This document shows positions 54,848-63,741 of a stretch of DNA of 64,000 nt, in pieces. The position numbers and the translations under genes were made by a program. Numbering within the stretch: the first letter of the stretch is position 1; each line of letters begins with the position of its first letter. The notes beneath the pieces were generated by a model. The model was not told the DNA's origin and made no database searches. It worked only from the letters and a program-made list of their open reading frames with translations. Source of the DNA: Kordia sp. (lineage in GTDB: Bacteria > Bacteroidota > Bacteroidia > Flavobacteriales > Flavobacteriaceae); assembly GCF_022447245.1 (NCBI RefSeq), contig NZ_JAKVBC010000001.1, positions 227,549 to 291,548 on the forward strand, in the 5' to 3' direction.

Positions 54848-55009
54848 TTAACTATCACAGTCCTGACGACGGAAATCGTGATCTGTTGCCGTAGACATGG
54901 TGTAGTTTCGTCTTGAAGCTGTTCCACCACTATCTCCTTTGATATTTAGCTTTTCAGCCAACGTTAGTTGCACTGCTTCAAATTCTTTTAAATTAATTTT
55001 CTTAATCAT
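54848..55009 (-). CDS. gwsP6: Grasp-with-spasm precursor peptide 6 (KGD variant)
   Basis: A 53-aa precursor: leader MIKKINLKEFEAVQLTLAEK... NIKGD, core SGGTASRRNYTMSTATDHDF followed by RRQDCDS. It is the most divergent member: the usual GG is GD (residues 25-26) with GG two residues later (SGG), so the protease site may be shifted. The RR pair, MSTATDHDF and Asp residues of the core are conserved. It is the first precursor in transcription order. Confidence 0.85.
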   Translation of the reverse strand: MIKKINLKEFEAVQLTLAEKLNIKGDSGGTASRRNYTMSTATDHDFRRQDCDS

Positions 55010-55063
55010 TTTAAATACTTATTAATTGAACTATCACCTTTTCGTAGGCATGACGATTTCCTT

Positions 55064-55095
55064 GGTCTTTTCTTTTTATTTTCATGGTAAAGACC
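55064..55095 (-). promoter_or_regulatory. Hairpin between the DUF6734 gene and precursor 6
   Basis: GGTCTTT / AAAGACC, a 7-bp stem with an 18-base loop, in the spacer before the first precursor. Possible processing site. Confidence 0.35.
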
Positions 55096-55119
55096 TAAAC
55101 CATGGCTGTATTTTTAGTA

Positions 55120-56496
55120 TTAGATAACTTCCTGAGTTATGCTAGTTGTTTGATATTGTGGCGCCAAGGCAACTACAATTTTCAAGGTTATTAAGTGTGC
55201 TATTCGCTGACTTATGGTTTCGATAAACGCTTCTTTTTGTTCTTCTGGAAAATCATCACTTACATAGTTGAGCGCTTTTATTTGAAAGGTTTCCCAGTGT
55301 TGTGGTGTGGTCAATTCGTTGAATATGACCTGATCAATGAGCATGTAATCTTCTAGAATATCTCTTTCATCAAATTCCTGTACTGTGATGAGTTTTTCTT
55401 CTGCATCAAGTGTAAATCCTGGTACTAGTTTGAGGACAAAGTCGCTGTGGTTGAACAGAAGCTCACAAAAGGTTTCCAATTTTCCTGTCATGTAAATATC
55501 TCTTGCCAGTAACGCTGTTTTGGATAGCGACTCTGAGACATGGTTTTCTTCAAGCAGTGTTTTGGTAAATTTTTGAATCAGCTTTTGGTTGGTTGCAACG
55601 GTGTAATCATACGGAACTTGTGTTGATAAGGCTCGCAAATCCAACAATACTTCTAGTCTTTCATAATACTCTGGATAAAATTGAATTACATACGTTTCCA
55701 GCTTTTTACATACTAATAATTGTCGTTTAAAATCGCCCAGCAAGTGCAAATAGGTTCGCTTGTGTGGTACGTCGTCAAAGTTGCCAAAGTTTGCGTATTG
55801 ATTGTCTCCTATATCTTCATTAATATACGTATACACAGGTTGATTTGTAAATTGTGCCATCTCATGAAAGAGTACTTGTTCAAAGAAAATGTTGAAATTG
55901 AACTGATCGATATTTGCAAAGTTTGCTTGGTTTTTATTTACAAAATCAAACGAGGCTTTGCAGTATTTTTGTAAAAAATCTAAGTTGTTTCCTCCAAAAA
56001 TCCCCATATTGTATGCCTTGTTGTGAATGGATTGATCAAACAATTCCATGGAAGCTGGTAAATGTGTCAAATGCGGTCGGATCTCTGCCCACATCGTACG
56101 GTAATAGTCTGATGTTGTTTCTATGTTTTGCGCTACTAGATTTGCATTTAGTAATTCGTCACTAAATCGTTCCCACACAAATACATCTCCATCAATGTGT
56201 AAAAATGGTTCTGTTTGCATTTGATAGGCTTCTATTTTTGCCAATGCCCACAAATCTTTTGGATAACTGTTCAATTCATCCAATACTACAAGTACATTGG
56301 TGTAGGGTAGTTGTAGTTTTTCAATTAGCAACTCATATCCAAAACGATCAGTTACTAATTCAACTTCGTCATAGTATTTTACCAATTGGTTAACGCTTAA
56401 AATCCAACCCAATAAGTGATATTTGTTTGAATACCAGCCGCAACTTGGAATTTCGTTACTGTTCCCTCCTGTCCAAAAGCTTTGTATAATTTTCAT
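55120..56496 (-). CDS. DUF6734-type, glycosyltransferase-like protein of the graspetide operon
   Basis: A 458-aa cytoplasmic protein. The first ~150 residues look like a GT-A fold nucleotide-sugar enzyme: MKIIQSFWTGGNSNEIPSCGWYSNKYHLLGW, then PFLHIDGDVFVWERF (~97-111) with a DxD-like DGD metal site, and NMGIFGGNNLDFLQKYC (~168-184). These are features I associate with DUF6734 proteins, whose function is not established. The C-terminal ~150 residues are helical and acidic. It lies between the TonB-type receptor and the precursors, so it may glycosylate the peptide; this is inference only. Confidence 0.75.
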   Translation of the reverse strand: MKIIQSFWTGGNSNEIPSCGWYSNKYHLLGWILSVNQLVKYYDEVELVTDRFGYELLIEKLQLPYTNVLVVLDELNSYPKDLWALAKIEAYQMQTEPFLHIDGDVFVWERFSDELLNANLVAQNIETTSDYYRTMWAEIRPHLTHLPASMELFDQSIHNKAYNMGIFGGNNLDFLQKYCKASFDFVNKNQANFANIDQFNFNIFFEQVLFHEMAQFTNQPVYTYINEDIGDNQYANFGNFDDVPHKRTYLHLLGDFKRQLLVCKKLETYVIQFYPEYYERLEVLLDLRALSTQVPYDYTVATNQKLIQKFTKTLLEENHVSESLSKTALLARDIYMTGKLETFCELLFNHSDFVLKLVPGFTLDAEEKLITVQEFDERDILEDYMLIDQVIFNELTTPQHWETFQIKALNYVSDDFPEEQKEAFIETISQRIAHLITLKIVVALAPQYQTTSITQEVI

Positions 56497-56530
56497 AGTT
56501 TCTTGTTTTTGGTTTGGTTACTACTAGTTT

Positions 56531-58915
56531 TTATAATCTGTCTTTATCAGAATCGTCAATTCCTCTGTTTGATGATTTGGATTTGTTGTTTCCAAATGTG
56601 TAGGTCAGTGATAGATTGAATCTTCTGATGTCGTTATATATTTTTGAATTGAAGCGATAGTCTTGATAGATTTCTCGGTTTCTGCTTCGGTTTTGTCTAA
56701 AAATATCGCTCACAAACGTATTTAAGGTCAATCGCTTGTCATAAAAGGTAAACTTTCCCCCAAGCTGTAAGTTTGCTACATTGAATGTTCTTAAGAAGCC
56801 TGTTGTTTGCGGAAAATTTTGGAAAAAATTCGCATACACTGTATTTCCTCTTTTTTTGTTGACCGTGAATGTATTTCGTGTCGATACAAAGTATCCATGG
56901 CCTGACAATTCTGCCAGCGTCACCTCTGGAATGTTGGAATCTGAATTGTTGTAATACGCACTGAATCCGTTGTTGGTACTGAACCAGCTCGTAGGGCTCC
57001 AGTTGTAATAAATATCGAGTCCGAAGGTTGATTGATCGTAAAAGTTTTCCGGTCGTGATACAATGGCGTTTTCATCTGCTGTAGTCAACGTGATGAAATC
57101 AACTGCGTCATTCAATCGTGAGTAATACATGCTTATTTCTAAGCTATTGTTAAAGATGTACGAGACATCAATGTTGTGTGTGATGGATGGCACCAATCTT
57201 GGATTTCCTTCACTAAAGAAGAAAAAATCAGAATAGGTTCTGAACGGATTAATGTCAAAGAAGCCTGGTCGGTCGATTCGCTTTGAGTATCCTAGTGAAA
57301 ACGAATGCTTATCACTCGGGTCGTACGACAATGATATACTTGGAAATAAGTTACCAAACGTATTTTCATTTACTTCTCCTGTAGTGATTGAGTTTCCGCG
57401 TGTTTGTGTATACTCATAACGAAGTCCCATGATTAGATATACTTTTTCTCCCAATGGCTTTTGGAATGATGTATACAATGCATACACTTCTTCATCATAT
57501 TCAAATATGTTACTCTGATTAGGATCTAAAATTGAGGTTCCTGTAGTGGTGTCAAAATATTGGATGTCACTATTATTCTTTAAAAATGTTAGTTTTCCAC
57601 CAAAACCTAGTTTTGCTTCTTTTATTGGTAAACTTACATCTACATTTAAAGAGTTTACTTGAAAGTCTGAATACGAAAGGTTAATTGCCGAATTGACGAG
57701 TAACAAATTTGCTACATTACCTTCATAGGCTGACAGGAATAAATTTCGATCGTCTTTATTGTTTTTCTTTAAATGATTGTAATTGAATTGCAACATGCTT
57801 CCTACTGTGTCTAACTTTACGTCATAATAGGCTGAGGCAGATATGTAATTGTATTCATTGGTATTGTTTGAAGGTGCAATCAAAGTTGAATCTATGTGTT
57901 GTGAACCTATGGTTCGAAAAGCTGTGTTGTTTTGTAATTCATCTTGTATTTTCCAAATCTCACCGTTTAAAATGATTCCTGCTTTGTGATTGTTGTTGAA
58001 CTTGTATTCCAAATTTAATCCGCCTGACAAACCATCTATTTCTTGTTTGGTTTCTGTGGTACTGTTTCTTCTGAGTGATGGATAAATGAATTCACTTGAA
58101 GATTCGTTGCCCTTACCTTCTGAGGTCGCAAATAAATTCATAGAGACCAATAGTTTGTCTGTAGAATATTTTAAATAGGATGATGGAGAGATTCCTGCAT
58201 ACGAGCGTTGTACATAAGTTCCGGTCACAGAACCGTCAAATCCAACATCCGTGTTCTTTTTTAGGATGATATTGATCATTCCACTGTTTCCTGAGGCATC
58301 AAATCGTGCTGGCGGATTGGTGACAATCTCAATACGTTCTATATTTTCAGAGCGCAATGATTTTAAGTAAGAATCCAAACTTTGTCCATCTAAATTCAGC
58401 AGACGATCATTAACCATTACGGCAAGTGAACTTTTTCCAATCATTCGAATACCATCGCTAGTCGGATCAATTTTTGGTGCAAACTTGAGTGCTTCCATTG
58501 CATTAAAACCATTGGAGACAACGCTATTTTTAACATTAAATATAAGTTTGCCTGCTTTTCGTTGAATGATAGGTTTCTTGGCTGTTACGACGACAGTAGC
58601 GAGCTCATTTTGACTTTCTTTGATGATGATTGATCCTAAATTATTCGGGCTTTCGGAATTAATGATTTGCTCAACACTTTCATATCCTATAAAACTAATC
58701 ACAAGTTTGAAAGGATTTTTACCAACGGTAATATCAAAAGAACCATCTTCATTGGTAATAACTCCATTTAATAAACTTCCATCCGTCACATCTTTGGCAA
58801 TCACATTAGCAAAAGCTACAGTTGCATTTTGTGTATCTTTTACAACACCTATGTATTGCTGTGCGAACGTAAGTTGACTTACTAAAAGAAATAATATGTA
58901 TAACTTGTTTTTCAT
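56531..58915 (-). CDS. TonB-dependent receptor-like outer-membrane beta-barrel protein
   Basis: A 794-aa exported protein (signal peptide MKNKLYILFLLVSQLTFAQ). It has a carboxypeptidase-regulatory-like domain (YIGVVKDTQNATVAFANVIAKD, ~20-105), a plug domain (NGFNAMEALKFAPKIDPTSDGIRMIGKSSLAVMVNDRLLN) with IERIEIVTNPPARFDASGNSGMINIILKKN (~193-222), and an outer-membrane beta-barrel of the OMP_b-brl_3 type ending in RFNLSLTYTFGNNKSKSSNRG. It is the first gene of the minus-strand graspetide operon, divergent from the TPR/AraC regulator. It could import or export a peptide, or recognise the mature product. Confidence 0.9.
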   Translation of the reverse strand: MKNKLYILFLLVSQLTFAQQYIGVVKDTQNATVAFANVIAKDVTDGSLLNGVITNEDGSFDITVGKNPFKLVISFIGYESVEQIINSESPNNLGSIIIKESQNELATVVVTAKKPIIQRKAGKLIFNVKNSVVSNGFNAMEALKFAPKIDPTSDGIRMIGKSSLAVMVNDRLLNLDGQSLDSYLKSLRSENIERIEIVTNPPARFDASGNSGMINIILKKNTDVGFDGSVTGTYVQRSYAGISPSSYLKYSTDKLLVSMNLFATSEGKGNESSSEFIYPSLRRNSTTETKQEIDGLSGGLNLEYKFNNNHKAGIILNGEIWKIQDELQNNTAFRTIGSQHIDSTLIAPSNNTNEYNYISASAYYDVKLDTVGSMLQFNYNHLKKNNKDDRNLFLSAYEGNVANLLLVNSAINLSYSDFQVNSLNVDVSLPIKEAKLGFGGKLTFLKNNSDIQYFDTTTGTSILDPNQSNIFEYDEEVYALYTSFQKPLGEKVYLIMGLRYEYTQTRGNSITTGEVNENTFGNLFPSISLSYDPSDKHSFSLGYSKRIDRPGFFDINPFRTYSDFFFFSEGNPRLVPSITHNIDVSYIFNNSLEISMYYSRLNDAVDFITLTTADENAIVSRPENFYDQSTFGLDIYYNWSPTSWFSTNNGFSAYYNNSDSNIPEVTLAELSGHGYFVSTRNTFTVNKKRGNTVYANFFQNFPQTTGFLRTFNVANLQLGGKFTFYDKRLTLNTFVSDIFRQNRSRNREIYQDYRFNSKIYNDIRRFNLSLTYTFGNNKSKSSNRGIDDSDKDRL

Positions 58916-59313
58916 TTTATTACTTGATATTACTTGATAACTTTTTATTTTTGAAGAGATTTATAAAAATTCTCTTGATGATTGTTATAGTAGAATCACA
59001 TTGCTAAATAATAATGTTATTTCTTCTTTATCAAGTAGTTACTAATGACGTTTATAAATATCATGCAACGGATTTATAAATATCATGTATCACATTTTTG
59101 AAAAAAGCCTTTGTACCACTTGTCTCGGACGCACATATCGATTATCAGAAAAAAAAAGGCTGTTCTATGCTTATTCACATTGGTCTTTTACGAATATTTT
59201 TGATTTTTCTGATTGTTTTATACGTTTTTACCGTTATTTTTGATAGATTTTATGTGTAGAAATTTGCCTTTTTACCTGCATTTTATATCAATCAGAAAAA
59301 AATTGAAGAAAAA
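58916..59313. promoter_or_regulatory. Divergent control region of the graspetide operon and regulator 2
   Basis: A 398-bp region without genes. Its main feature is a direct repeat of TTTATAAATATCATG at 59051-59065 and 59073-59087, 22 bp apart (two helical turns). Each copy reads as a TGA..TTTATAAA..TCA palindrome (the second with a weaker left arm), the same core as the sites at 6536 and 61162. No perfect TAnnTTTG was found. An AGCCTTT/AAAGGCT pair further right is too far apart to interpret. Confidence 0.6.
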
Positions 59314-61116
59314 TTGAAAAGACCTACTTACATTTTTACGTTTTTTGAGGTGATTCGATCTTCTTTTTTGCTTAAAAAGATAAGTGCTGCGCAACTTTAC
59401 ATCATAATTTTTATGATGTTTTGTACATCTACTGTATTTCCACAACTGAATTCTGGCTCTTTTGAAGATATGGTGTCAGACTTTTATGCTGCTTCAGACA
59501 ATCCTGAAAAGGCTTTTACCATTGCAAAAAATTATCTAGCGAAAGCTAAAGAAGTGAATGATGTAGCAGAAATTATAAGCGCGTACGAATTATTTGTTAC
59601 ACATTTTAGTCATACTCCAAAAGCAATTTCATATACAGATAGTATTATACTATTGACTAAAAACACAAAGTTGGACAACTATCCTGCGGAAGGATATTTA
59701 CTTAAAGGAACACAATTATATTATAATTCAAAGTATAATGATGCGCTAACCAATTTTGCAACTGCTAATGATTTAGCATTGGCTGCTAATAATATAGGTC
59801 AACAAATTTCCATTAAACATTATATTGGTTTACTTAAAAATGTAAGTGAAGAACGTAAAGAAGCGTTGCAAATTTTTCAACAGAATATTCAATTTATTCG
59901 AAAAAATGCTTTTGAAAAGAAAGATCCAGAGCAATATTTAAAATCCTTATTGGCGCTAGCAGATTCGTATAATAAAAATCGTGTATTGGATTCTGCTGAA
60001 ATTGTGCACCAACGTGGAATTAAAGCTAGTTTACAACACTCCAATAAATATTTGTATCCTTTCTTTTTAACATCTCACGGTGTACTGTCTTATTATAAAG
60101 AGAATTACAATAGAGGAATCGACAGTTTATTAAAAGCTTCCGATTTTTTATCGAGTGAAGAAAAAGTACTTTGCGCTAACTACCTATATATATATAAGTG
60201 TTTAGACAAACTTGGAAAAAATGAAGAAGGGATTATGTATTTATCGAAAGTAGATTCGATTTATAAGAAGAAACCCAAAGTTATTTTTCAAGCAAAAGAA
60301 GCGTATGAGTTTTTAAACAAAGAGTATAAAAATGCTAATAATGCTGAAAAACAATTGGCTGCTATTGAAAAATTATTAGCTGTTGATGAAATTATCACTA
60401 AGAAATATCAAAATTTAGGAAAGGAGATTGTTCAAAAATATGAAACTCCTCTGATGATTTCTGAAAAGGTAGAATTGCTTAATGAGAAAGAAGAATTGAT
60501 CACGCAATTACAGGATAAAAACTTCTTGTCACAAAAAGTGGTAATTGTTCTCATAATTCTATCCATTATATTATGTGTCATTATTTTTTACTTTTTCAGA
60601 AGAAATGCTATCAACAAGAAGCGTTTTATTGCATTGATGGAAGAGTATAATCAGAAAAAAGTTCAGAAGGAAAAGGAGAAAGGTGCTCAAGAAGAAAAAG
60701 TAAATGAAGAAAAAGCAGCCATAGTTTTATCCGCTGATAAAGAAAGTATTGGTCTATCGGAAGATATTGTGGCACCAATTTTAGTCAAACTGAAAAAGTT
60801 TGAAGACGCACACCGATATACTAAAAAGAATTATACGCTTACCAAACTTGCAAAAGAGCTCGATACCAATAGTACGTATTTGTCAAAGATCATAAATATG
60901 ACCAAGGGAATGAACTTTGCAAAGTATATGAACGAGATACGAATTGATTATGCAATTGCACAATTGAAAGAAAATAAAAGGTTCCGTTCGTATACAATTA
61001 AGGCCATTGCATTAGAGGTTGGTTTTAATAATGCACAGTCATTTTCAATCGCTTTTCACAAAAAAACAGGCATTAATCCATCCTACTTCTTAAAACAGCT
61101 TGAAAATCAAGATTAA
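59314..61116 (+). CDS. Membrane-anchored TPR / AraC-type transcriptional regulator (copy 2)
   Basis: A 600-aa paralogue of the regulator at 4838. An N-terminal hydrophobic signal (AAQLYIIIFMMFCTSTVFPQ) precedes a TPR sensor region to about residue 390, a transmembrane helix near 408-429 (VVIVLIILSIILCVIIFYFF), a charged coiled linker (KKVQKEKEKGAQEEKVNEEK) and an AraC-type DNA-binding domain (~494-598; TYLSKIINMTKGMNFAKYMN, RFRSYTIKAIALEVGFN). The start is uncertain: TTG 59314, GTG 59350 and TTG 59368 all keep the signal; no suitable ATG exists upstream of it. It is divergent from the graspetide operon and directly upstream of the 57-aa GG peptide. Confidence 0.9.
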   Translation: MKRPTYIFTFFEVIRSSFLLKKISAAQLYIIIFMMFCTSTVFPQLNSGSFEDMVSDFYAASDNPEKAFTIAKNYLAKAKEVNDVAEIISAYELFVTHFSHTPKAISYTDSIILLTKNTKLDNYPAEGYLLKGTQLYYNSKYNDALTNFATANDLALAANNIGQQISIKHYIGLLKNVSEERKEALQIFQQNIQFIRKNAFEKKDPEQYLKSLLALADSYNKNRVLDSAEIVHQRGIKASLQHSNKYLYPFFLTSHGVLSYYKENYNRGIDSLLKASDFLSSEEKVLCANYLYIYKCLDKLGKNEEGIMYLSKVDSIYKKKPKVIFQAKEAYEFLNKEYKNANNAEKQLAAIEKLLAVDEIITKKYQNLGKEIVQKYETPLMISEKVELLNEKEELITQLQDKNFLSQKVVIVLIILSIILCVIIFYFFRRNAINKKRFIALMEEYNQKKVQKEKEKGAQEEKVNEEKAAIVLSADKESIGLSEDIVAPILVKLKKFEDAHRYTKKNYTLTKLAKELDTNSTYLSKIINMTKGMNFAKYMNEIRIDYAIAQLKENKRFRSYTIKAIALEVGFNNAQSFSIAFHKKTGINPSYFLKQLENQD

Positions 61117-61161
61117 AATTTAAAAACTTGATAATCAGGTATTTAAAATTTATTTTTCATC

Positions 61162-61181
61162 GTGATATTTATAAATATCAC
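61162..61181. promoter_or_regulatory. Perfect 20-bp palindrome GTGATATTTATAAATATCAC
   Basis: Perfect palindrome 45 bp after the regulator stop and 66 bp before the GG peptide ATG at 61248. Same architecture and position as the 6536-6557 site beside the paralogous regulator. Probable operator for the TPR/AraC regulators. Confidence 0.7.
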
Positions 61182-61247
61182 TATACTTCATTATAATTGG
61201 GGCAGGTTTTCGTCTACTTTTACATCGTAATCGAAAATAATTTAACC

Positions 61248-61421
61248 ATGAAAACAACAAAAAGAAACTTAGGAAAATTAAGCTTATCAAAATTAATTGT
61301 AGCTAAAGTAGGAGATGTCAATAGTATATATGGAGGATCTCTTCCGAAAGAGACTGAAAATTGTACTACGTTAGATACCTGTAATTGTAATAGCGGAGGC
61401 GATACCATAGATACTCAATAG
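61248..61421 (+). CDS. GG-leader peptide precursor beside regulator 2
   Basis: A 57-aa peptide starting at ATG 61248 (a longer TTG-started frame adds an implausible aromatic extension). The leader MKTTKRNLGKLSLSKLIVAK... ends IYGG (residues 28-31 region), resembling the KLGLNKL-type leaders near 7 kb; the 25-residue core SLPKETENCTTLDTCNCNSG GDTIDTQ has three Cys and many Thr/Asp. It could be a lanthipeptide made by the distant split LanB/LanC or an unmodified signal peptide. The palindrome upstream, the TPR regulator before it and a prolyl oligopeptidase after it make a compact module. Stop codon TAG. Confidence 0.8.
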   Translation: MKTTKRNLGKLSLSKLIVAKVGDVNSIYGGSLPKETENCTTLDTCNCNSGGDTIDTQ

Positions 61422-61524
61422 AAAACTTATATTTCTCTATACCGTAAAGTGCTACTTCAGATATATACACCAATATCTTGATTTAGCATTTTACACTTTT
61501 AAATAGCATACTGATTTGTCACTA

Positions 61525-63699
61525 ATGAAATTCTCTTCTACATTTTATTTTTTAATTATAATTTTAGTAACTCGTTGCGGAAATAGCGAGCAATATCCTC
61601 ATCATATTAGTGAACAATCGACAACAAATACTTATTTTTCAAAAACTATTGAAGATCCGTATCAGTTTTTAGAAAACCTCAAAGATTCAAACGTACTTTC
61701 TTGGTTGGTTTCTCAAAATGAGTATACCCAAACAACATTGCAACGTATTTCTGGACGACAACAACTTTTAAAGAAGATAGAAGAGCATGACAAAATGCGT
61801 TCTGAAGCTATTTACAACCTAAAAGTCCTCTCTCCAAATGCCTATTATTATTTGAAATATGCAGAAAACCATGAAGCCAATATTTTATATTTTAAAAATG
61901 GGATTCACGGAGAAGAGATTGAGATTTTTAATTCTGAATTTTATAAAGTACGAGCAAAAGAAACGTATATCATTAATTACTTTCAACCAAGCTGGAATGG
62001 CGAAAAAATAGCAATTGGATTTACTAAAAACGATGAAGAGTTTTCAGAAGTTGTTGTTTATGATGTATCGCAAAAAACATTTCATAAAGAAGTCATTGAT
62101 CATTGCTGGCCATCTGAATTGGGTGGTATTCATTGGTTAGATGATAATTCTGGATTTACTTATTTGCATATTCCAGATATTGATACCACATCGCCCAATT
62201 ATATTTTAAATTCAGCAACCGTTTTATATCGTTTGGGGACAAATCCAAAAGATTTACATATTATTTTTTCTCGAAAAACACATCCAGAATTAAACTTACA
62301 ACCAGCAGATTTTCCAATTGTAAATATTTTTGGAAAGGATCAACAATATATGTTTGGGCGTGTTGGTGGTATTGGGTTTAAAGACTATTACTATGCACCA
62401 ATACATGAGTTACAACAAAAGAATGTGACTTGGAAACCACTGTTTAAAAAGAAGCATAAGGTGGAAAAGTTTTTGCCACACGGTGATGAAATATATTTTA
62501 CAAGCGCACAAAAAACTTCAAATTTTGGACTTTATAAAACAACATTTCAAGAAATCAATTTCGATTCGCCTTCGGAAGTCGTTCCTACCATACATGATGA
62601 AATCATAAAAGATTTCACCATTACTTCCGAAGGTTTGTTTTATACAACTTCCAAAAATGGTGTCCTTGCCAGTTTATATCATTACACAAAAACCAACAAT
62701 GAAAAAATTCCTTTACCACAAACATCTGGAAGTATTAGTTTAGCTACTATTGGAACTAAATTTCCACAATTATGGATTGAAACGGAAGGTTGGACAAGTC
62801 ATAAAAACAGGTATCGATTTAACGCGCATAAGAAGGCGTTTGTTAAAGAGAACGTAACTCCAGTAATAAATTATCCTGAATTACGAGATGTCGTCGTAAA
62901 AGAGCTAGAAATCACTTCTCACGATGGTGTAAAGGTACCTTTGTCTATCATTTACAAGAAAGGAATGGTAAAAAATGGAGATAATCGTTTGTTATTGAAC
63001 GGTTATGGTTGTTATAATTGGATTAATGCACCAATGCTATATCCGTATTTGTTGTATTGGATTTCAGAAGGTGGTATTTATGCTGTTGCTCATGTACGCG
63101 GCGGCGGCGAAAAAGGCGAACAATGGCATGCCTCTGGTTATAAGAGTACAAAACCGAATACCTGGAAAGATTTTATTGCATGCACCGAATATCTGATTGA
63201 TGAAAAGTACACTTCAGTAAAACGACTGGCCGTTTGGGGCGGAAGCGCTGGCGGAATTAATATTGGTCGCGCCACTACCGAAAGACCTGATTTGTATGCT
63301 GCGGTTGTGATTAGAGTTGGCTTGCTAAATACAATACGATCTGAGATTGCACCTAACGGCCAAAATAATATTAAGGAATTCGGCACAGTAAAAGATTCTA
63401 CCGAGTTTGAAGCGCTGTTAGCGATGGATGCCTATCATCATATTGAGAAAGATGTGGCGTATCCTTCGGTATTTTTGACTTCAGGTATCAATGATTCGCG
63501 AGTTGCAGCTTGGCAACCAGCTAAGTTTGCTGCACGTATGCAAGCTGCTACAAGTTCTGAAAATCCGATTTTATTGTCTGTAAACTTTTCTGAAGGTCAC
63601 GGTTTTGATCGTACACAAAAGAGCAAGCGTGAAGAACTCGCAGATATTATTTCTTTTGCTTTGTGGCGAACAGGAAGTGAGAAGTATCGGTTGGAGTAG
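61525..63699 (+). CDS. Prolyl oligopeptidase (S9A) lipoprotein
   Basis: A 724-aa serine peptidase of the prolyl oligopeptidase family, which cleaves peptides up to about 30 residues after Pro. A lipoprotein-like signal (MKFSSTFYFLIIILVTRCGNS) has Arg at -1, unusual but tolerated in Bacteroidota. An N-terminal IEDPYQFLENL motif and a beta-propeller precede the hydrolase domain: catalytic Ser in WGGSAGGIN (~574), Asp in SGINDSRVAAWQ (~658) and His in EGHGFDRTQ (~693). It starts 103 bp after the GG peptide stop. The start was set at the ATG 61525 rather than TTG 61516. A role in trimming the peptide is plausible. Confidence 0.93.
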   Translation: MKFSSTFYFLIIILVTRCGNSEQYPHHISEQSTTNTYFSKTIEDPYQFLENLKDSNVLSWLVSQNEYTQTTLQRISGRQQLLKKIEEHDKMRSEAIYNLKVLSPNAYYYLKYAENHEANILYFKNGIHGEEIEIFNSEFYKVRAKETYIINYFQPSWNGEKIAIGFTKNDEEFSEVVVYDVSQKTFHKEVIDHCWPSELGGIHWLDDNSGFTYLHIPDIDTTSPNYILNSATVLYRLGTNPKDLHIIFSRKTHPELNLQPADFPIVNIFGKDQQYMFGRVGGIGFKDYYYAPIHELQQKNVTWKPLFKKKHKVEKFLPHGDEIYFTSAQKTSNFGLYKTTFQEINFDSPSEVVPTIHDEIIKDFTITSEGLFYTTSKNGVLASLYHYTKTNNEKIPLPQTSGSISLATIGTKFPQLWIETEGWTSHKNRYRFNAHKKAFVKENVTPVINYPELRDVVVKELEITSHDGVKVPLSIIYKKGMVKNGDNRLLLNGYGCYNWINAPMLYPYLLYWISEGGIYAVAHVRGGGEKGEQWHASGYKSTKPNTWKDFIACTEYLIDEKYTSVKRLAVWGGSAGGINIGRATTERPDLYAAVVIRVGLLNTIRSEIAPNGQNNIKEFGTVKDSTEFEALLAMDAYHHIEKDVAYPSVFLTSGINDSRVAAWQPAKFAARMQAATSSENPILLSVNFSEGHGFDRTQKSKREELADIISFALWRTGSEKYRLE

Positions 63700-63713
63700 G
63701 CTTTATAGGTTTT

Positions 63714-63734
63714 GGGTGTTTGGTATTGGGTTTT
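63714..63734. repeat. Dispersed GGGTGTTTGG-type repeat, copy 2
   Basis: Plus-strand copy of the repeat whose inverted copy is at 36351-36371, with one mismatch in 21 bp, inside T/G-rich degenerate text after the peptidase gene. Confidence 0.6.
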
Positions 63735-63741
63735 AGGTGTA

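Noticed and set aside
59100..59170. AGCCTTT / AAAGGCT inverted repeat as a terminator
   Set aside because: Arms are more than 40 bp apart and it is not positioned after a gene.
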